DNA from: Halobacteriales archaeon QS_9_70_65 | Lineage (GTDB): Archaea > Halobacteriota > Halobacteria > Halobacteriales > Haloarculaceae | Reading direction: 5' to 3' | DNA: 8,959 nt | Assembly: GCA_003023535.1 (NCBI GenBank) | Contig: PXSC01000042.1 | Span: forward strand, 1-8,959 | Part shown: piece by piece, positions 1 to 6,134 of the stretch | Layout: every line of letters begins with the position of its first letter | Position numbering within the stretch: the stretch's first letter is position 1 | Notes under the pieces: generated by a model | Told to the model about the DNA's origin: nothing | Seen by the model: only the letters and a program-made list of their open reading frames with translations | Databases searched by the model: none | Position numbers and translations under genes: made by a program

Positions 1-680
1 TTGCGGTCGTGCATCTCGCGGTGTTCGATCCGGTCGGCCTGCTCGGCGAGCCAGCCGTGGACGCGGTCGATGTCGACGGCCCACTCGGGGCGGCCGGCCA
101 GCTCGGGCATGTACTCGATGAGCTGGAGCTGGAGGCCCTCGTTCGCGGCGACGTGGTCGACCATCTCGGGGACGTAGCCGGCGGTCCGCTCGAAGACGAC
201 CATGTTGAGCTTCACCGGGTCGAGGCCGGCCTCGAGGGCGGCGTCGACGCCCGCCATCACGTCGTCGTAGGCGGCGCTCTTGGTGACCTTCCGGAAGGCC
301 TCCGGCGAGAGGGCGTCCTGGGAGACGTTGACGCGTTCGAGGCCGGCGTCGACGAGCGCCGCCGCGCGCTCGGGGAGGAAGGTGCCGTTGGTGGTCAGCG
401 ACGTCTCCATCCCGTCGGGGGTCCGGCGGACGATCTCCTCGAGATCCTGCCGGAGCATCGGCTCGCCGCCGGTGAACTTCACCGCGTCGACGTCGAACTC
501 GGCAGCGACCTCCAGGAAACGGACGACGTCGTCGGTCGACATCTCGTCGTCGGCCGGGTCCATCGGGCCGCGGGTGTCGCCGAGCCCCTCGTTGTGGCAG
601 TAGACGCAGTCGAAGTTACACCGGTCGGTGAGCGAAACCCGGACGCCGGTGACCTCCCGACCGAACGCGTCTTCGAGCAT
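1..680 (-). CDS. moaA: GTP 3',8-cyclase MoaA (radical SAM), 3' end beyond window
   Basis: Radical SAM enzyme of molybdenum cofactor biosynthesis; the family converts GTP to 3',8-cyclo-GTP with the help of MoaC. The first 226 codons are visible. The N-terminal [4Fe-4S] ligands sit in a CX3CX2C motif (Cys21, Cys25, Cys28 in [11 protein letters not shown]), followed by the SAM-binding GGEP motif at residues 71-74 and a typical MoaA stretch RVNVSQDAL near residue 120. The family is about 320-330 residues, so roughly a third is missing, including the region that carries the second Fe-S cluster. The ATG at 678-680 is chosen because it directly precedes the conserved start [20 protein letters not shown] and has a TATA-like box 28 nt upstream. 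It diverges from mrp, an Fe-S carrier gene. Identity is clear from motifs; an alternative radical SAM paralogue is unlikely. Confidence 0.93.
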   Translation of the reverse strand, partial: MLEDAFGREVTGVRVSLTDRCNFDCVYCHNEGLGDTRGPMDPADDEMSTDDVVRFLEVAAEFDVDAVKFTGGEPMLRQDLEEIVRRTPDGMETSLTTNGTFLPERAAALVDAGLERVNVSQDALSPEAFRKVTKSAAYDDVMAGVDAALEAGLDPVKLNMVVFERTAGYVPEMVDHVAANEGLQLQLIEYMPELAGRPEWAVDIDRVHGWLAEQADRIEHREMHDR

Positions 681-704
681 ACTCCGAAGGTACGCTCTCG
701 TATT

Positions 705-712
705 GTTAAAAT
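705..712 (-). promoter_or_regulatory. TATA-like box of moaA (leaderless promoter)
   Basis: On the minus strand the sequence ATTTTAAC is centred about 28 nt before the moaA ATG. It is the most AT-rich spot in this very GC-rich spacer. The spacing predicts transcription starting at or within a base or two of the start codon, the usual leaderless arrangement in haloarchaea. No Shine-Dalgarno motif precedes the ATG. Confidence 0.55.
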
Positions 713-783
713 CAGTGGGAAAATGCGCCCGTTCGTAACCCCCAGTGGTTACATCCGCCGGTGCCGGGGGGTCGTTCACAACC

Positions 784-789
784 CTTATC
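784..789 (+). promoter_or_regulatory. TATA-like box of mrp (leaderless promoter)
   Basis: CTTATC centred about 27 nt upstream of the mrp ATG at 814, preceded by an A/C-rich stretch (ACAACC) suitable as a BRE. There is no Shine-Dalgarno motif before the ATG, so a leaderless transcript is predicted. The spacing supports the ATG at 814 over the in-frame ATG at 745, which lies upstream of this box. Confidence 0.55.
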
Positions 790-813
790 GTCGGCTCGTC
801 GCCTACCGTAGGT

Positions 814-1854
814 ATGGACGAAAGCGCGATACGCGACCGGCTGTCGGCGGTCGAGGACCCGGACCTCGGCGACGACATCGTCTCGCTGGGACTGGTGAAC
901 GAGGTGGTCGTCGACGCCGAGGCGGTGACGGTCGACCTCGCGCTCGGGGCGCCGTACTCGCCGACGGAGACGGCGATGGCCGGCGAGGTCCGGGAGGCGC
1001 TGTCGGGATTGGACCGGGACCTCGAGTTGACCGCCAGCGTCGACGCCGGCCTCGACGACGGCGAGCGGGTGCTACCGGGCGTCGAAAACATCGTCGCCGT
1101 CGCCTCCGGCAAGGGCGGCGTCGGCAAGTCGACGGTCGCGGTGAACCTCGCGGCCGGACTCTCGGAGATGGGCGCCCGCGTCGGGTTGTTCGACGCCGAC
1201 GTCTACGGTCCGAACGTCCCCCGGATGGTCGACGCCGACGAGCGGCCGAAGGCAACCCACGAGGAGAACATCGTCCCGCCGGAGAAATACGGCGTGGAGC
1301 TGATGAGCATGCACTTCCTCGTCGGCGAGGACGATCCCGTCATCTGGCGGGGTCCGATGGTCCACAAGGTGCTGACCCAGCTGTGGGAGGACGTCGAATG
1401 GGGGCGTCTCGACTACATGGTGGTCGACCTGCCGCCGGGGACCGGCGACACGCAGCTGACGCTGCTGCAGTCCGTCCCGGTGTCGGGGGCGGTCATCGTC
1501 ACGACGCCGCAAGACGTCGCCGTCGACGACGCCCGGAAGGGCCTGCGGATGTTCGGCAAGCACGACACGCCCGTGCTCGGCATCGTCGAGAACATGTCGG
1601 GGTTCGTCTGCCCGGACTGCGGCGGCGAACACGACGTCTTCGACAGCGGCGGCGGCCGCGAGTTCGCCGCGGCCAACGACATGCCATTCCTGGGCGAGAT
1701 CCCGCTGGACCCGGCGGTCCGGGAGGGCGGCGACGGCGGCGCCCCGGTCGTCCTCGACGACGACCGGGAGGCCGGCACCGCCCTCCGGGAGTTCGCCGAC
1801 GAAACCGCGAACATGCAGGGGATCGTCCGGCGGCGACAGGTCAGCGGGCGGTGA
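814..1854 (+). CDS. mrp: Mrp/ApbC/Nbp35-family iron-sulfur carrier ATPase
   Basis: A 346-residue P-loop ATPase of the ParA/MinD superfamily. The family binds and transfers Fe-S clusters to apo-proteins in the cytoplasm. Residues 1-80 look like a MIP18/DUF59 domain ([18 protein letters not shown]). The deviant Walker A is at 99-107 (GKGGVGKST, signature Lys100, nucleotide Lys105). FDADVYGPN lies at 126-134, the Walker B-like DLPPGTGD at 205-212, and the cluster-binding CPDC motif at 266-269. Length and domain order match archaeal Mrp proteins. The ATG at 814 is chosen over the in-frame ATG at 745 because the TATA box lies between them and the upstream 23 residues resemble no family member. The next gene overlaps or nearly abuts the stop. 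Divergence from moaA, an Fe-S enzyme, fits a role in cluster delivery, though that link is inferred. Confidence 0.93.
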   Translation: MDESAIRDRLSAVEDPDLGDDIVSLGLVNEVVVDAEAVTVDLALGAPYSPTETAMAGEVREALSGLDRDLELTASVDAGLDDGERVLPGVENIVAVASGKGGVGKSTVAVNLAAGLSEMGARVGLFDADVYGPNVPRMVDADERPKATHEENIVPPEKYGVELMSMHFLVGEDDPVIWRGPMVHKVLTQLWEDVEWGRLDYMVVDLPPGTGDTQLTLLQSVPVSGAVIVTTPQDVAVDDARKGLRMFGKHDTPVLGIVENMSGFVCPDCGGEHDVFDSGGGREFAAANDMPFLGEIPLDPAVREGGDGGAPVVLDDDREAGTALREFADETANMQGIVRRRQVSGR

Positions 1855-1856
1855 CG

Positions 1857-2087
1857 ATGGCGGGCGGAGACGAGTTCGGGCCCGACCTCGAGCGGGCGGC
1901 GCTACTGCGGGCCGTCGCCGACGACGTCCGCGGCGAGAGTTCCGAAAGCGAGCAGATCGCCGCAATGCTGTACCGGGTCTCGGACCTCTACGACCCCGAG
2001 GAGGAGACCACGCCCGCGGAGATCCACCGCAACGTCCGGACCATCCTCCGGGTCACGGAACGCGGCGGGCTGCCGGACCGGGACTGA
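1857..2087 (+). CDS. Small acidic hypothetical protein downstream of mrp
   Basis: A 76-residue acidic, probably mostly helical protein with no cysteines, signal peptide or membrane segment. I do not recognise a domain. It starts 2 nt after the mrp stop. A GTG at 1851 in the same frame (two extra codons, overlapping the mrp TGA) is an equally possible start, so translational coupling to mrp is likely. Codon usage looks native: third positions are G/C and Asp/Glu are abundant (LYDPEEETTPAEIH). Coupling suggests, but does not prove, a function connected with Fe-S handling. It could be a haloarchaea-specific conserved protein. Confidence 0.7.
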   Translation: MAGGDEFGPDLERAALLRAVADDVRGESSESEQIAAMLYRVSDLYDPEEETTPAEIHRNVRTILRVTERGGLPDRD

Positions 2088-2107
2088 CGGTGGCGACCGG
2101 TAGCTCC

Positions 2108-2114
2108 TTGTATT
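2108..2114 (+). promoter_or_regulatory. Possible TATA-like box for the 51-aa membrane protein gene
   Basis: TTGTATT is centred about 25 nt before the ATG at 2136 in an otherwise GC-rich 48-nt gap, which would give a leaderless mRNA. It is a weak match, and the only such element in the gap. Confidence 0.35.
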
Positions 2115-2135
2115 CCCCATCTCCCGACCGGACAC

Positions 2136-2291
2136 ATGATCGAGACGCTGTTGCACACCGGCATCGAGCATCCGAACGTCCGGTGGGTCGCCGTCCCGAG
2201 CATGCTCTCTTTCCTCCTGGGACCGGTCGCGATCGTCTTCTCGGATCGCATCCGGGTGTGGTTCGGGAGCGGGGGACCCGTCGCCGAGTAA
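2136..2291 (+). CDS. 51-residue predicted single-pass membrane microprotein
   Basis: A short reading frame of 52 codons beginning MIETLLHTGIEHPN and ending in a TAA stop. Residues about 17-35 (WVAVPSMLSFLLGPVAIVF) form one hydrophobic segment able to span a membrane. It is followed by a basic turn (SDRIR), so by the positive-inside rule the C terminus is probably cytoplasmic. The coding signs are a G/C-biased third position, a plausible leaderless promoter 25 nt upstream and an amphipathic start. The pattern, a short N-terminal helix plus one membrane helix plus S-D-R-I-R, resembles small proteins I associate with haloarchaea, but I cannot name a family. Function unknown. It stands alone between the mrp pair and the tRNA-Ser promoter. 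Confidence 0.62.
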   Translation: MIETLLHTGIEHPNVRWVAVPSMLSFLLGPVAIVFSDRIRVWFGSGGPVAE

Positions 2292-2350
2292 GCACCCGCA
2301 CAACAGTCGCTCGCACGACGCGAGGCCGCCGTCGGCCGGCGTATCGTTGT

Positions 2351-2358
2351 GCTTAAGT
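2351..2358 (+). promoter_or_regulatory. TATA box (GCTTAAGT) of the tRNA-Ser / S13 transcription unit
   Basis: GCTTAAGT is the core element of the strong promoters I know from haloarchaeal rRNA and tRNA operons. It predicts a start about 25 nt downstream, near 2378-2382. That places about 100 nt of transcribed leader before the mature 5' end of tRNA-Ser. No competing TATA-like element is seen between here and the tRNA. Confidence 0.6.
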
Positions 2359-2381
2359 GCGGTCGTAGGATATCCGTGGAC

Positions 2382-2459
2382 GCAATCGTTGCAGGGGCCT
2401 CGGCCCCGAGTCCGAGAGTCCCGGACGTGAGTTCGGGAACGCACGGAATACGCTCCGTG
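2382..2459 (+). ncRNA. Predicted structured RNA leader, four consecutive hairpins
   Basis: Between the promoter and tRNA-Ser lie four back-to-back stem-loops. (a) GCAA/TTGC around TCG, 2382-2392. (b) GGGGC/GCCCC around a CTCG tetraloop, 2394-2407. (c) An 8-bp stem TCCCGGAC/GTTCGGGA with one G-U pair, closed by a GNRA-type GTGA tetraloop, 2419-2438. (d) CACGGA/TCCGTG around ATACGC, 2442-2459. It has no long open frame with a sensible start and is not a tRNA, and I do not recognise an snRNA box motif. It may be a processed leader, an independent small RNA, or an r-protein-responsive element. The structure is read from the sequence; function is unknown. Confidence 0.4.
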
Positions 2460-2482
2460 AGGGCGAGGATACGCACACGCGG

Positions 2483-2566
2483 GTCGTGGTAGCCAAGCTT
2501 GGCCCAAGGCGCAGGGTTGCTAACTCTGTGGCGCAAGCCTCCGGGGTTCGAATCCCCGCCACGACG
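2483..2566 (+). tRNA. tRNA-Ser (anticodon GCT)
   Basis: All arms pair. The acceptor is GTCGTGG (2483-2489) with CCACGAC (2559-2565) and discriminator G2566. The D stem is GCC/GGC (2492-2494 / 2508-2510). The anticodon stem is CAGGG/CTCTG (2512-2516 / 2524-2528) with one G-U pair and loop TTGCTAA, giving anticodon GCT at 2519-2521 (AGC/AGU codons). A long variable arm TGGCGCAAGCCTC (2529-2541) marks class II. The T stem is CGGGG/CCCCG around TTCGAAT. CCA is not encoded. No intron is seen. The serine identity is supported by the G discriminator and the variable arm. It lies only 12 nt before the S13 start codon and is probably cotranscribed with it. Confidence 0.95.
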
Positions 2567-2578
2567 CTAAGCAAACAC

Positions 2579-2981
2579 ATGAGCGCAGAAGAACCCACGG
2601 CGGACGAGGAAGACGAGGACATCCAGTACTTCGTCCGCATCGGACAGACCGACCTCGACGGGACGCAGAGCGTAGACCATCGACGAGATCGTCGACCTCG
2701 TGGAGGGGTACGCCGAGGAGGTCCCCGGGTGGCTCACCAACCACCAGAACGACTTCTTCGACGGCGAGACCACCCACGAGGTCGGCAACGACCTCGAGAT
2801 GACCCGCCGGCAGGACATCAACCGGATGAAGATGATCGACTCCTACAAGGGCGTCCGCCACAAGCGCGGCCAGAAGGTCCGCGGCCAACGAACGAAATCC
2901 ACGGGCCGGACGGAGGGCACCATCGGCGTCAACGTCGAGGCCATCAAGGAGGACATGGAAGAGGGAGGTGACGAAGAGTAA
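2579..2981 (+). pseudogene. rps13: Ribosomal protein S13 gene with internal deletion and frameshift
   Basis: S13 (uS13) sits in the head of the 30S subunit and contacts 16S rRNA, tRNA and L5. The N-terminal part (residues 1-32, ending IGQTDLDGTQSV) reads from ATG 2579. The C-terminal part, 101 codons from TIDEIVDLVEGY at 2676 to the stop at 2979-2981, is in another frame and has the highly conserved SYKGVRHKRGQKVRGQRTKS tail. Archaeal S13 of haloarchaea is about 170 residues, so some 35-40 codons are absent at about 2675. These would hold the helix-two-turn-helix with its G-I-G motif. Read without correction, the ATG frame runs into an Arg-rich nonsense tail ending at 2971. A GTG at 2700 could start a 93-residue C-terminal fragment. 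The start lies 12 nt after tRNA-Ser with no Shine-Dalgarno; the stop overlaps the S4 ATG. An assembly or sequencing fault is the likeliest cause, since this is a core gene. Confidence 0.85.
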
Positions 2982-3505
2982 TGGCGCTCGGCACCAACAC
3001 GAAGTTCTACGAGACGCCCAACCACCCCTTCCAGGGCGAGCGCATCGCCGCGGAAGGCGACCTCGTCTCCCGGTACGGCCTCTCGAACAAGGAGGAACTG
3101 TGGCGCGCGCAGTCGGAGCTGCGGGACTACCGCCGCGAGGCCCGTCGCCTGCTGGGCGAGGCCCAGGGCGACGCCGAGGCCGCCGGCGAGGCCGGCAGCG
3201 AGTTCATGACCCGCCTGAAGCGCATCGGCGTCCTCGACGACGAGGAGACGCTGGACGACGTCCTGTCGCTGGACGTCACCGACATCCTCGAGCGTCGCCT
3301 GCAGACGGTCGCCTACCGGCAGGGGCTGGCCAACACGGCCGAGCAGGCCCGGCAGTTCATCGTCCACGGCCACGTCACCGTCGGTGACGCCCGGGTCACC
3401 TCACCGTCGTACAAGGTCGGCGTCGCCGAGGCCGACCGCATCGAGTTCGACGATACCAGCCCGCTCGACGACGACCTCCACCCCGAGCGCGCGGAGGACC
3501 AGTAA
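2981..3505 (+). CDS. rps4: Ribosomal protein S4 (uS4)
   Basis: A 174-residue primary 16S rRNA-binding protein that helps start 30S assembly. It has an archaeal-type N terminus ([18 protein letters not shown], without the bacterial zinc-cysteine segment). A helical middle precedes the S4 RNA-binding domain at about 104-157 ([20 protein letters not shown], then the HGHVTVG turn). The protein ends in an acidic tail. The ATG overlaps the S13 stop by one base (TAATG) and is preceded by a strong Shine-Dalgarno GGAGGTGA at 2964-2971, which fixes the start. Length and order S13-S4-S11-RpoD match the conserved archaeal cluster. It looks intact. Confidence 0.96.
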   Translation: MALGTNTKFYETPNHPFQGERIAAEGDLVSRYGLSNKEELWRAQSELRDYRREARRLLGEAQGDAEAAGEAGSEFMTRLKRIGVLDDEETLDDVLSLDVTDILERRLQTVAYRQGLANTAEQARQFIVHGHVTVGDARVTSPSYKVGVAEADRIEFDDTSPLDDDLHPERAEDQ

Positions 3506-3506
3506 C

Positions 3507-3890
3507 ATGGCAGACGACAAGATCTGGGGCATCGCGCACGTGTATGCCTCGTTCAACAACACGATCATCACGGTAACGGACCTGACCGGCGCCGAGACGA
3601 TCACCAAGTCATCCGGCGGCACGGTCGTGAAGCAGAACCGCGACGAGGCGTCGCCGTACGCCGCCATGCAGATGGCCGAAGTGGTCGCCGAGGAGGTCCA
3701 GGACGCCGGCATCGAGGGCGTCCACGTCCGGGTCCGCGGCCCGGGCGGCAACCAACAGAGCAACCCCGGACCGGGCGCGCAGGCGACCATCCGGGCGCTG
3801 GCCCGGGCCGGCCTCGAGATCGGCCGCATCGAGGACGTGACCCCGGTCCCGCACGACGGCACGCGGGCCCCGAAGAACGCGGGGTTCTGA
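3507..3890 (+). CDS. rps11: Ribosomal protein S11 (uS11)
   Basis: A 127-residue protein of the 30S platform that binds 16S rRNA near the mRNA exit and E site. Conserved blocks are all present: [20 protein letters not shown] near the start, [20 protein letters not shown], the RVRGPGGN loop and a [13 protein letters not shown] end of haloarchaeal type. The ATG lies 1 nt after the S4 stop, with GGAGG at 3492-3496 as Shine-Dalgarno. An upstream in-frame extension into S4 has no family support. Intact. Confidence 0.96.
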   Translation: MADDKIWGIAHVYASFNNTIITVTDLTGAETITKSSGGTVVKQNRDEASPYAAMQMAEVVAEEVQDAGIEGVHVRVRGPGGNQQSNPGPGAQATIRALARAGLEIGRIEDVTPVPHDGTRAPKNAGF

Positions 3891-3891
3891 G

Positions 3892-4668
3892 ATGAGCGAG
3901 GAGTACGACGTGACGTTCATCGACCGCGGCGACCGGAGCGCGCGGTTCCTCGTCCGCGGTGTGACGCCGGCCTTCGCCAACGGCGTCCGGCGGGCGATTC
4001 TCGCGGACGTGCCGACGCTGTCGATCGACTCCGTCCGCGTGATCGAGAACTCGTCGGTGATGTTCGACGAGCAGATCGCCCTCCGGCTCGGTCTCGTCCC
4101 GCTGACGACGCCGGACGACTACCGCCCGGACGACGAGGTCACGCTGGCCATCGACGTCGAGGGGCCCGCGACGGCCTACTCGGGCGATTTGGTCTCGAGC
4201 GACGAGCAGGTTCAACCGGCCGAGGAGAACGTGCCCATCATCGAGCTGAAGGAGGGCCAGCGGCTGGAGCTGGAAGCCGACGCGGCGCTGGGCCGCGGCA
4301 AGGACCACGCCAAACACCAGGGCGGCGTGGCCGTCGGCTACCGGCACCTCCAGCGCGTGGCGGTCGTCGGCGAGACGGGCGAGTTCGAGGACGACGACCC
4401 GGAGATCGTCCGGGGCGTCATCGAGGAAGGCGCGGCCGAACACGCCGACGCCGACGCCGAGAACGGCGACCTCGTCTCCGCCGAGACCTTCGACAACGAC
4501 CTCGGCGAGCGGTACCCCGGCAAGGAGATCGAAATCGAGGACGTGCCGAACGCCTTCGTCTTCGACGTCGAGAGCGACGGCTCGGTTCCGGTCGAGGAGC
4601 TCGTCCTCGACGCGGTCGGAACGCTGGAAACGCGGGCGAACGAACTGGAAGAGGCAGTTCAACTGTAA
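3892..4668 (+). CDS. rpoD: DNA-directed RNA polymerase subunit D
   Basis: A 258-residue homologue of bacterial alpha and eukaryotic Rpb3. It dimerises with subunit L to nucleate RNA polymerase assembly. The alpha-like motif is [20 protein letters not shown] (residues 21-40), followed by LRLGLVPL at 64-71 and the conserved [15 protein letters not shown] segment at 139-153. There is no cysteine anywhere, so the Fe-S cluster found in subunit D of some other archaea cannot form, as I expect for halophiles. Residues about 178-193 (an A/E/D-rich stretch containing EHADADAEN) look like a small lineage insertion. The gene starts one base after the S11 stop. It closes the S13-S4-S11 unit; a spacer with a new promoter follows. 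It is not the bacterial sigma factor of the same symbol. Confidence 0.95.
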   Translation: MSEEYDVTFIDRGDRSARFLVRGVTPAFANGVRRAILADVPTLSIDSVRVIENSSVMFDEQIALRLGLVPLTTPDDYRPDDEVTLAIDVEGPATAYSGDLVSSDEQVQPAEENVPIIELKEGQRLELEADAALGRGKDHAKHQGGVAVGYRHLQRVAVVGETGEFEDDDPEIVRGVIEEGAAEHADADAENGDLVSAETFDNDLGERYPGKEIEIEDVPNAFVFDVESDGSVPVEELVLDAVGTLETRANELEEAVQL

Positions 4669-4696
4669 CCACACGATGTCCCCCACCACCCGCACG

Positions 4697-4734
4697 CGAC
4701 GCGGCGGAGCCGACGGCGGAACAGCCGCGCGTCG
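4697..4734 (+). repeat. Imperfect inverted repeat after rpoD
   Basis: CGACGCGGC (4697-4705) faces GCCGCGCGTCG (4724-4734) across an 18-nt G/C-rich loop; the two arms match except for two extra bases. No T-run follows, so it is not a classical archaeal terminator. It may slow or mark the end of the rpoD transcript, or be a chance pairing in GC-rich DNA. Confidence 0.3.
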
Positions 4735-4758
4735 GTCGACTGCCGGAGCGGCGGGGAC

Positions 4759-4773
4759 CGAAAGCGCCTTTAG
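4759..4773 (+). promoter_or_regulatory. BRE/TATA promoter of tRNA-Leu and the S9 operon
   Basis: CGAAAG (4759-4764, BRE-like) is followed by CCTTTAG (4767-4773, TATA-like). The TATA centre is about 30 nt before the mature tRNA-Leu 5' end, predicting transcription start within a few bases of the tRNA. This separates the S9 operon from the S13-S4-S11-rpoD unit, although read-through from rpoD is not excluded. Confidence 0.5.
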
Positions 4774-4799
4774 CGGGGACGCGAAACGACGAACCGCGC

Positions 4800-4884
4800 G
4801 CAGGGATAGCCAAGTCAGGCCAACGGCGCAGCGTTCAGGGCGCTGTCCTGTAGAGGTCCGCAGGTTCAAATCCTGCTCCCTGCA
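4800..4884 (+). tRNA. tRNA-Leu (anticodon CAG)
   Basis: All arms pair. The acceptor is GCAGGGA (4800-4806) with TCCCTGC (4877-4883) and discriminator A4884. The D stem is GCC/GGC. The anticodon stem is CAGCG/CGCTG (4829-4833 / 4841-4845) with loop TTCAGGG, giving anticodon CAG at 4836-4838 (CUG codons). A long variable arm TCCTGTAGAGGTCC (4846-4859) marks class II. The T stem is GCAGG/CCTGC around TTCAAAT. CCA is not encoded and no intron is seen. It is the first gene of the S9 operon, a position known for a tRNA-Leu in Haloarcula marismortui, 27 nt before the L18e start. Confidence 0.95.
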
Positions 4885-4911
4885 CTGCATCCACTTCTCA
4901 GGAGAACAACG

Positions 4912-5265
4912 ATGAGTAGCAAGACGAACCCGAGGCTCACGAGCCTCATCGCCGACCTGAAGTCGACCGCCCGCGACGGCGGGGGCGAGGTCTGGAGCGA
5001 CGTCGCCGAGCGTCTCGAGAAACCCCGGAGCACGCACGCGGAGGTCAACCTGGGCCGCATCGAGCGGTACGCCCGGGCCGACGAGACCGTCATCGTGCCC
5101 GGCAAGGTGCTCGGGTCCGGCGCCCTCCGGAAGGAGGTCACCGTCGCGGCCGTCGACTTCTCGTCGACGGCCCGGACCAAGATCGAACGGGCCGGCGAAG
5201 CGATCGAACTCGAACAGGCACTCGAAGACAACCCCGACGGCTCCGACGTGCGGGTGATTCGATGA
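4912..5265 (+). CDS. rpl18e: Ribosomal protein L18e
   Basis: A 117-residue large-subunit protein specific to archaea and eukaryotes (eL18 family), a distant relative of bacterial L15. Key stretches are [20 protein letters not shown], the [20 protein letters not shown] strand and the VLGSGAL turn, ending DVRVIR as expected. The ATG is preceded by GGAG at 4901-4904 with 7-nt spacing. Its stop overlaps the L13 ATG (ATGA). It follows tRNA-Leu, and the processed tRNA 3' end would leave a 27-nt leader with this Shine-Dalgarno. Confidence 0.95.
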   Translation: MSSKTNPRLTSLIADLKSTARDGGGEVWSDVAERLEKPRSTHAEVNLGRIERYARADETVIVPGKVLGSGALRKEVTVAAVDFSSTARTKIERAGEAIELEQALEDNPDGSDVRVIR

Positions 5266-5735
5266 GCTACGCGGAGTTCGACGCCGACGTCGTCGTCGAC
5301 GCCCGCGACTGTATCGTCGGCCGCGTCGCCTCGCAGGTCGCCCAGCGCGCGCTGGACGGCGAGACCGTGGCCGTGGTCAACGCCGAGCGGGCGGTCATCA
5401 CCGGTAGCGAGGAGGACGTCATGTCAGTCTACCGGCAGCGGGACGCGGTCGGCTCCGACCAGGGGCCGAACTACCCCAAGCGTCCGGACCGCATCTTCAA
5501 GCGGGCCGTCCGCGGGATGGTCCCGTACAAGGAGGACCGCGGCCGCGAGGCGCTGAGCCGGCTGCGCGTCTACGTGGGCAACCCCTACGACGAGGCGGCA
5601 TCACCGCGAGGCGAAGACGGCGACGCCGTCGAAGCGGAGGTCCTCGAGGACACCTCGCTGGATCGGCTGTCGAACATCAAGTTCGTCTCGCTCGGCACGG
5701 TGAGCGAGAACCTGGGTGCTAACGTCACATGGTAA
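5262..5735 (+). CDS. rpl13: Ribosomal protein L13 (uL13)
   Basis: A 157-residue 23S rRNA-binding protein of the 50S subunit. Conserved features are the start [16 protein letters not shown], the [13 protein letters not shown] strand, [19 protein letters not shown] and the end [20 protein letters not shown]. It is about 12-15 residues longer than the haloarchaeal versions I know (about 145), because of an Asp/Glu/Ala-rich segment near residues 112-126 ([14 protein letters not shown]). The ATG overlaps the L18e stop, so translation is coupled, and its own stop lies 4 codons into rps9 in a different frame. Confidence 0.95.
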   Translation: MSYAEFDADVVVDARDCIVGRVASQVAQRALDGETVAVVNAERAVITGSEEDVMSVYRQRDAVGSDQGPNYPKRPDRIFKRAVRGMVPYKEDRGREALSRLRVYVGNPYDEAASPRGEDGDAVEAEVLEDTSLDRLSNIKFVSLGTVSENLGANVTW

Positions 5736-6127
5736 CCAACACCTCCGGCAAGAAGAAGACGGCCATCGCCCGCGCGACGGTCTCGGAGGGCTCCGGTCGG
5801 GTCCGGGTCAACTCCCGGCCCGTCGAGCTGGTCGAGCCCGAGCAGGCGCGGCTGAAGATGCTCGAACCGTTCCGCATCGCCGACGACGAGTTGCGCGACG
5901 ACGTCGACGTCGACGTCTCGGTCTCCGGCGGTGGCTTCGCCGGGCAGGCCGACGCGGTCCGGACCGCCGTCGCCCGCGGGCTCGTCGAGTACACCAACGA
6001 CGCCGAGCTGCGGGACGCGTTCCGGTCGTTCGACCGCTCGCTGCTGGTCAACGACGTCCGGCAGTCCGAATCGAAGAAGTGGGGCGGTCCCGGCGCCCGG
6101 GCCCGCTACCAGAAGTCCTACCGGTGA
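5729..6127 (+). CDS. rps9: Ribosomal protein S9 (uS9)
   Basis: A 132-residue 30S head protein; in this family the C-terminal tail reaches the P-site tRNA. Signature stretches are [20 protein letters not shown] at the start, the [20 protein letters not shown] helix, and the basic C terminus [17 protein letters not shown] ending in Arg. The ATG overlaps the last 7 nt of rpl13, so translational coupling is expected. A GGTGAT motif over its stop serves as Shine-Dalgarno for the next gene. Intact. Confidence 0.96.
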   Translation: MVTNTSGKKKTAIARATVSEGSGRVRVNSRPVELVEPEQARLKMLEPFRIADDELRDDVDVDVSVSGGGFAGQADAVRTAVARGLVEYTNDAELRDAFRSFDRSLLVNDVRQSESKKWGGPGARARYQKSYR

Positions 6128-6134
6128 TACAGCC

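Larger units (their letters stand above)
2292..2482 (+). other. Intergenic region: promoter plus structured leader of tRNA-Ser/S13 unit
   Basis: 191 nt without a protein gene. It holds no convincing terminator for the preceding microprotein gene (no T-run). It does hold a TTAAG-type promoter near 2351-2358 and a run of four hairpins between about 2382 and 2459, described in separate entries, directly ahead of tRNA-Ser. Confidence 0.6.

Noticed and set aside
9..1856. Long plus-strand open frame running through moaA and mrp
   Set aside because: It is an out-of-frame shadow of moaA (minus strand) and mrp (plus strand); the translation becomes Arg/Gly-rich low-complexity sequence, typical of GC-rich shadows. 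Only its last part (1851/1857-2087) is a real gene.
2394..2459. Second tRNA or a box C/D or H/ACA guide RNA upstream of tRNA-Ser
   Set aside because: The hairpins do not assemble into a cloverleaf, and no clear C/D boxes, kink-turn or ACA box at the right distance from a stem can be pointed out.
2579..2981. Programmed ribosomal frameshift in rps13
   Set aside because: A frameshift alone would not restore the missing 35-40 residues, and no slippery sequence is seen at the junction.
4676..4915. Possible 79-codon protein between rpoD and L18e
   Set aside because: It would read through the whole tRNA-Leu gene and has Arg/Thr/Ser-rich shadow composition.
3601..5037. 478-codon minus-strand open frame opposite S11, RpoD, tRNA-Leu and L18e
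   Set aside because: It runs antisense through four well-identified genes including a tRNA, has no recognisable domain, and is explained by the lack of stop codons in GC-rich DNA.
5616..5630. Perfect 6-bp palindrome (GACGGC/GCCGTC) inside the L13 insertion
   Set aside because: Such short palindromes arise easily from GAC/GCC/GTC codons in this genome; unlike the enolase case it stands alone and the encoded peptide is ordinarily acidic.
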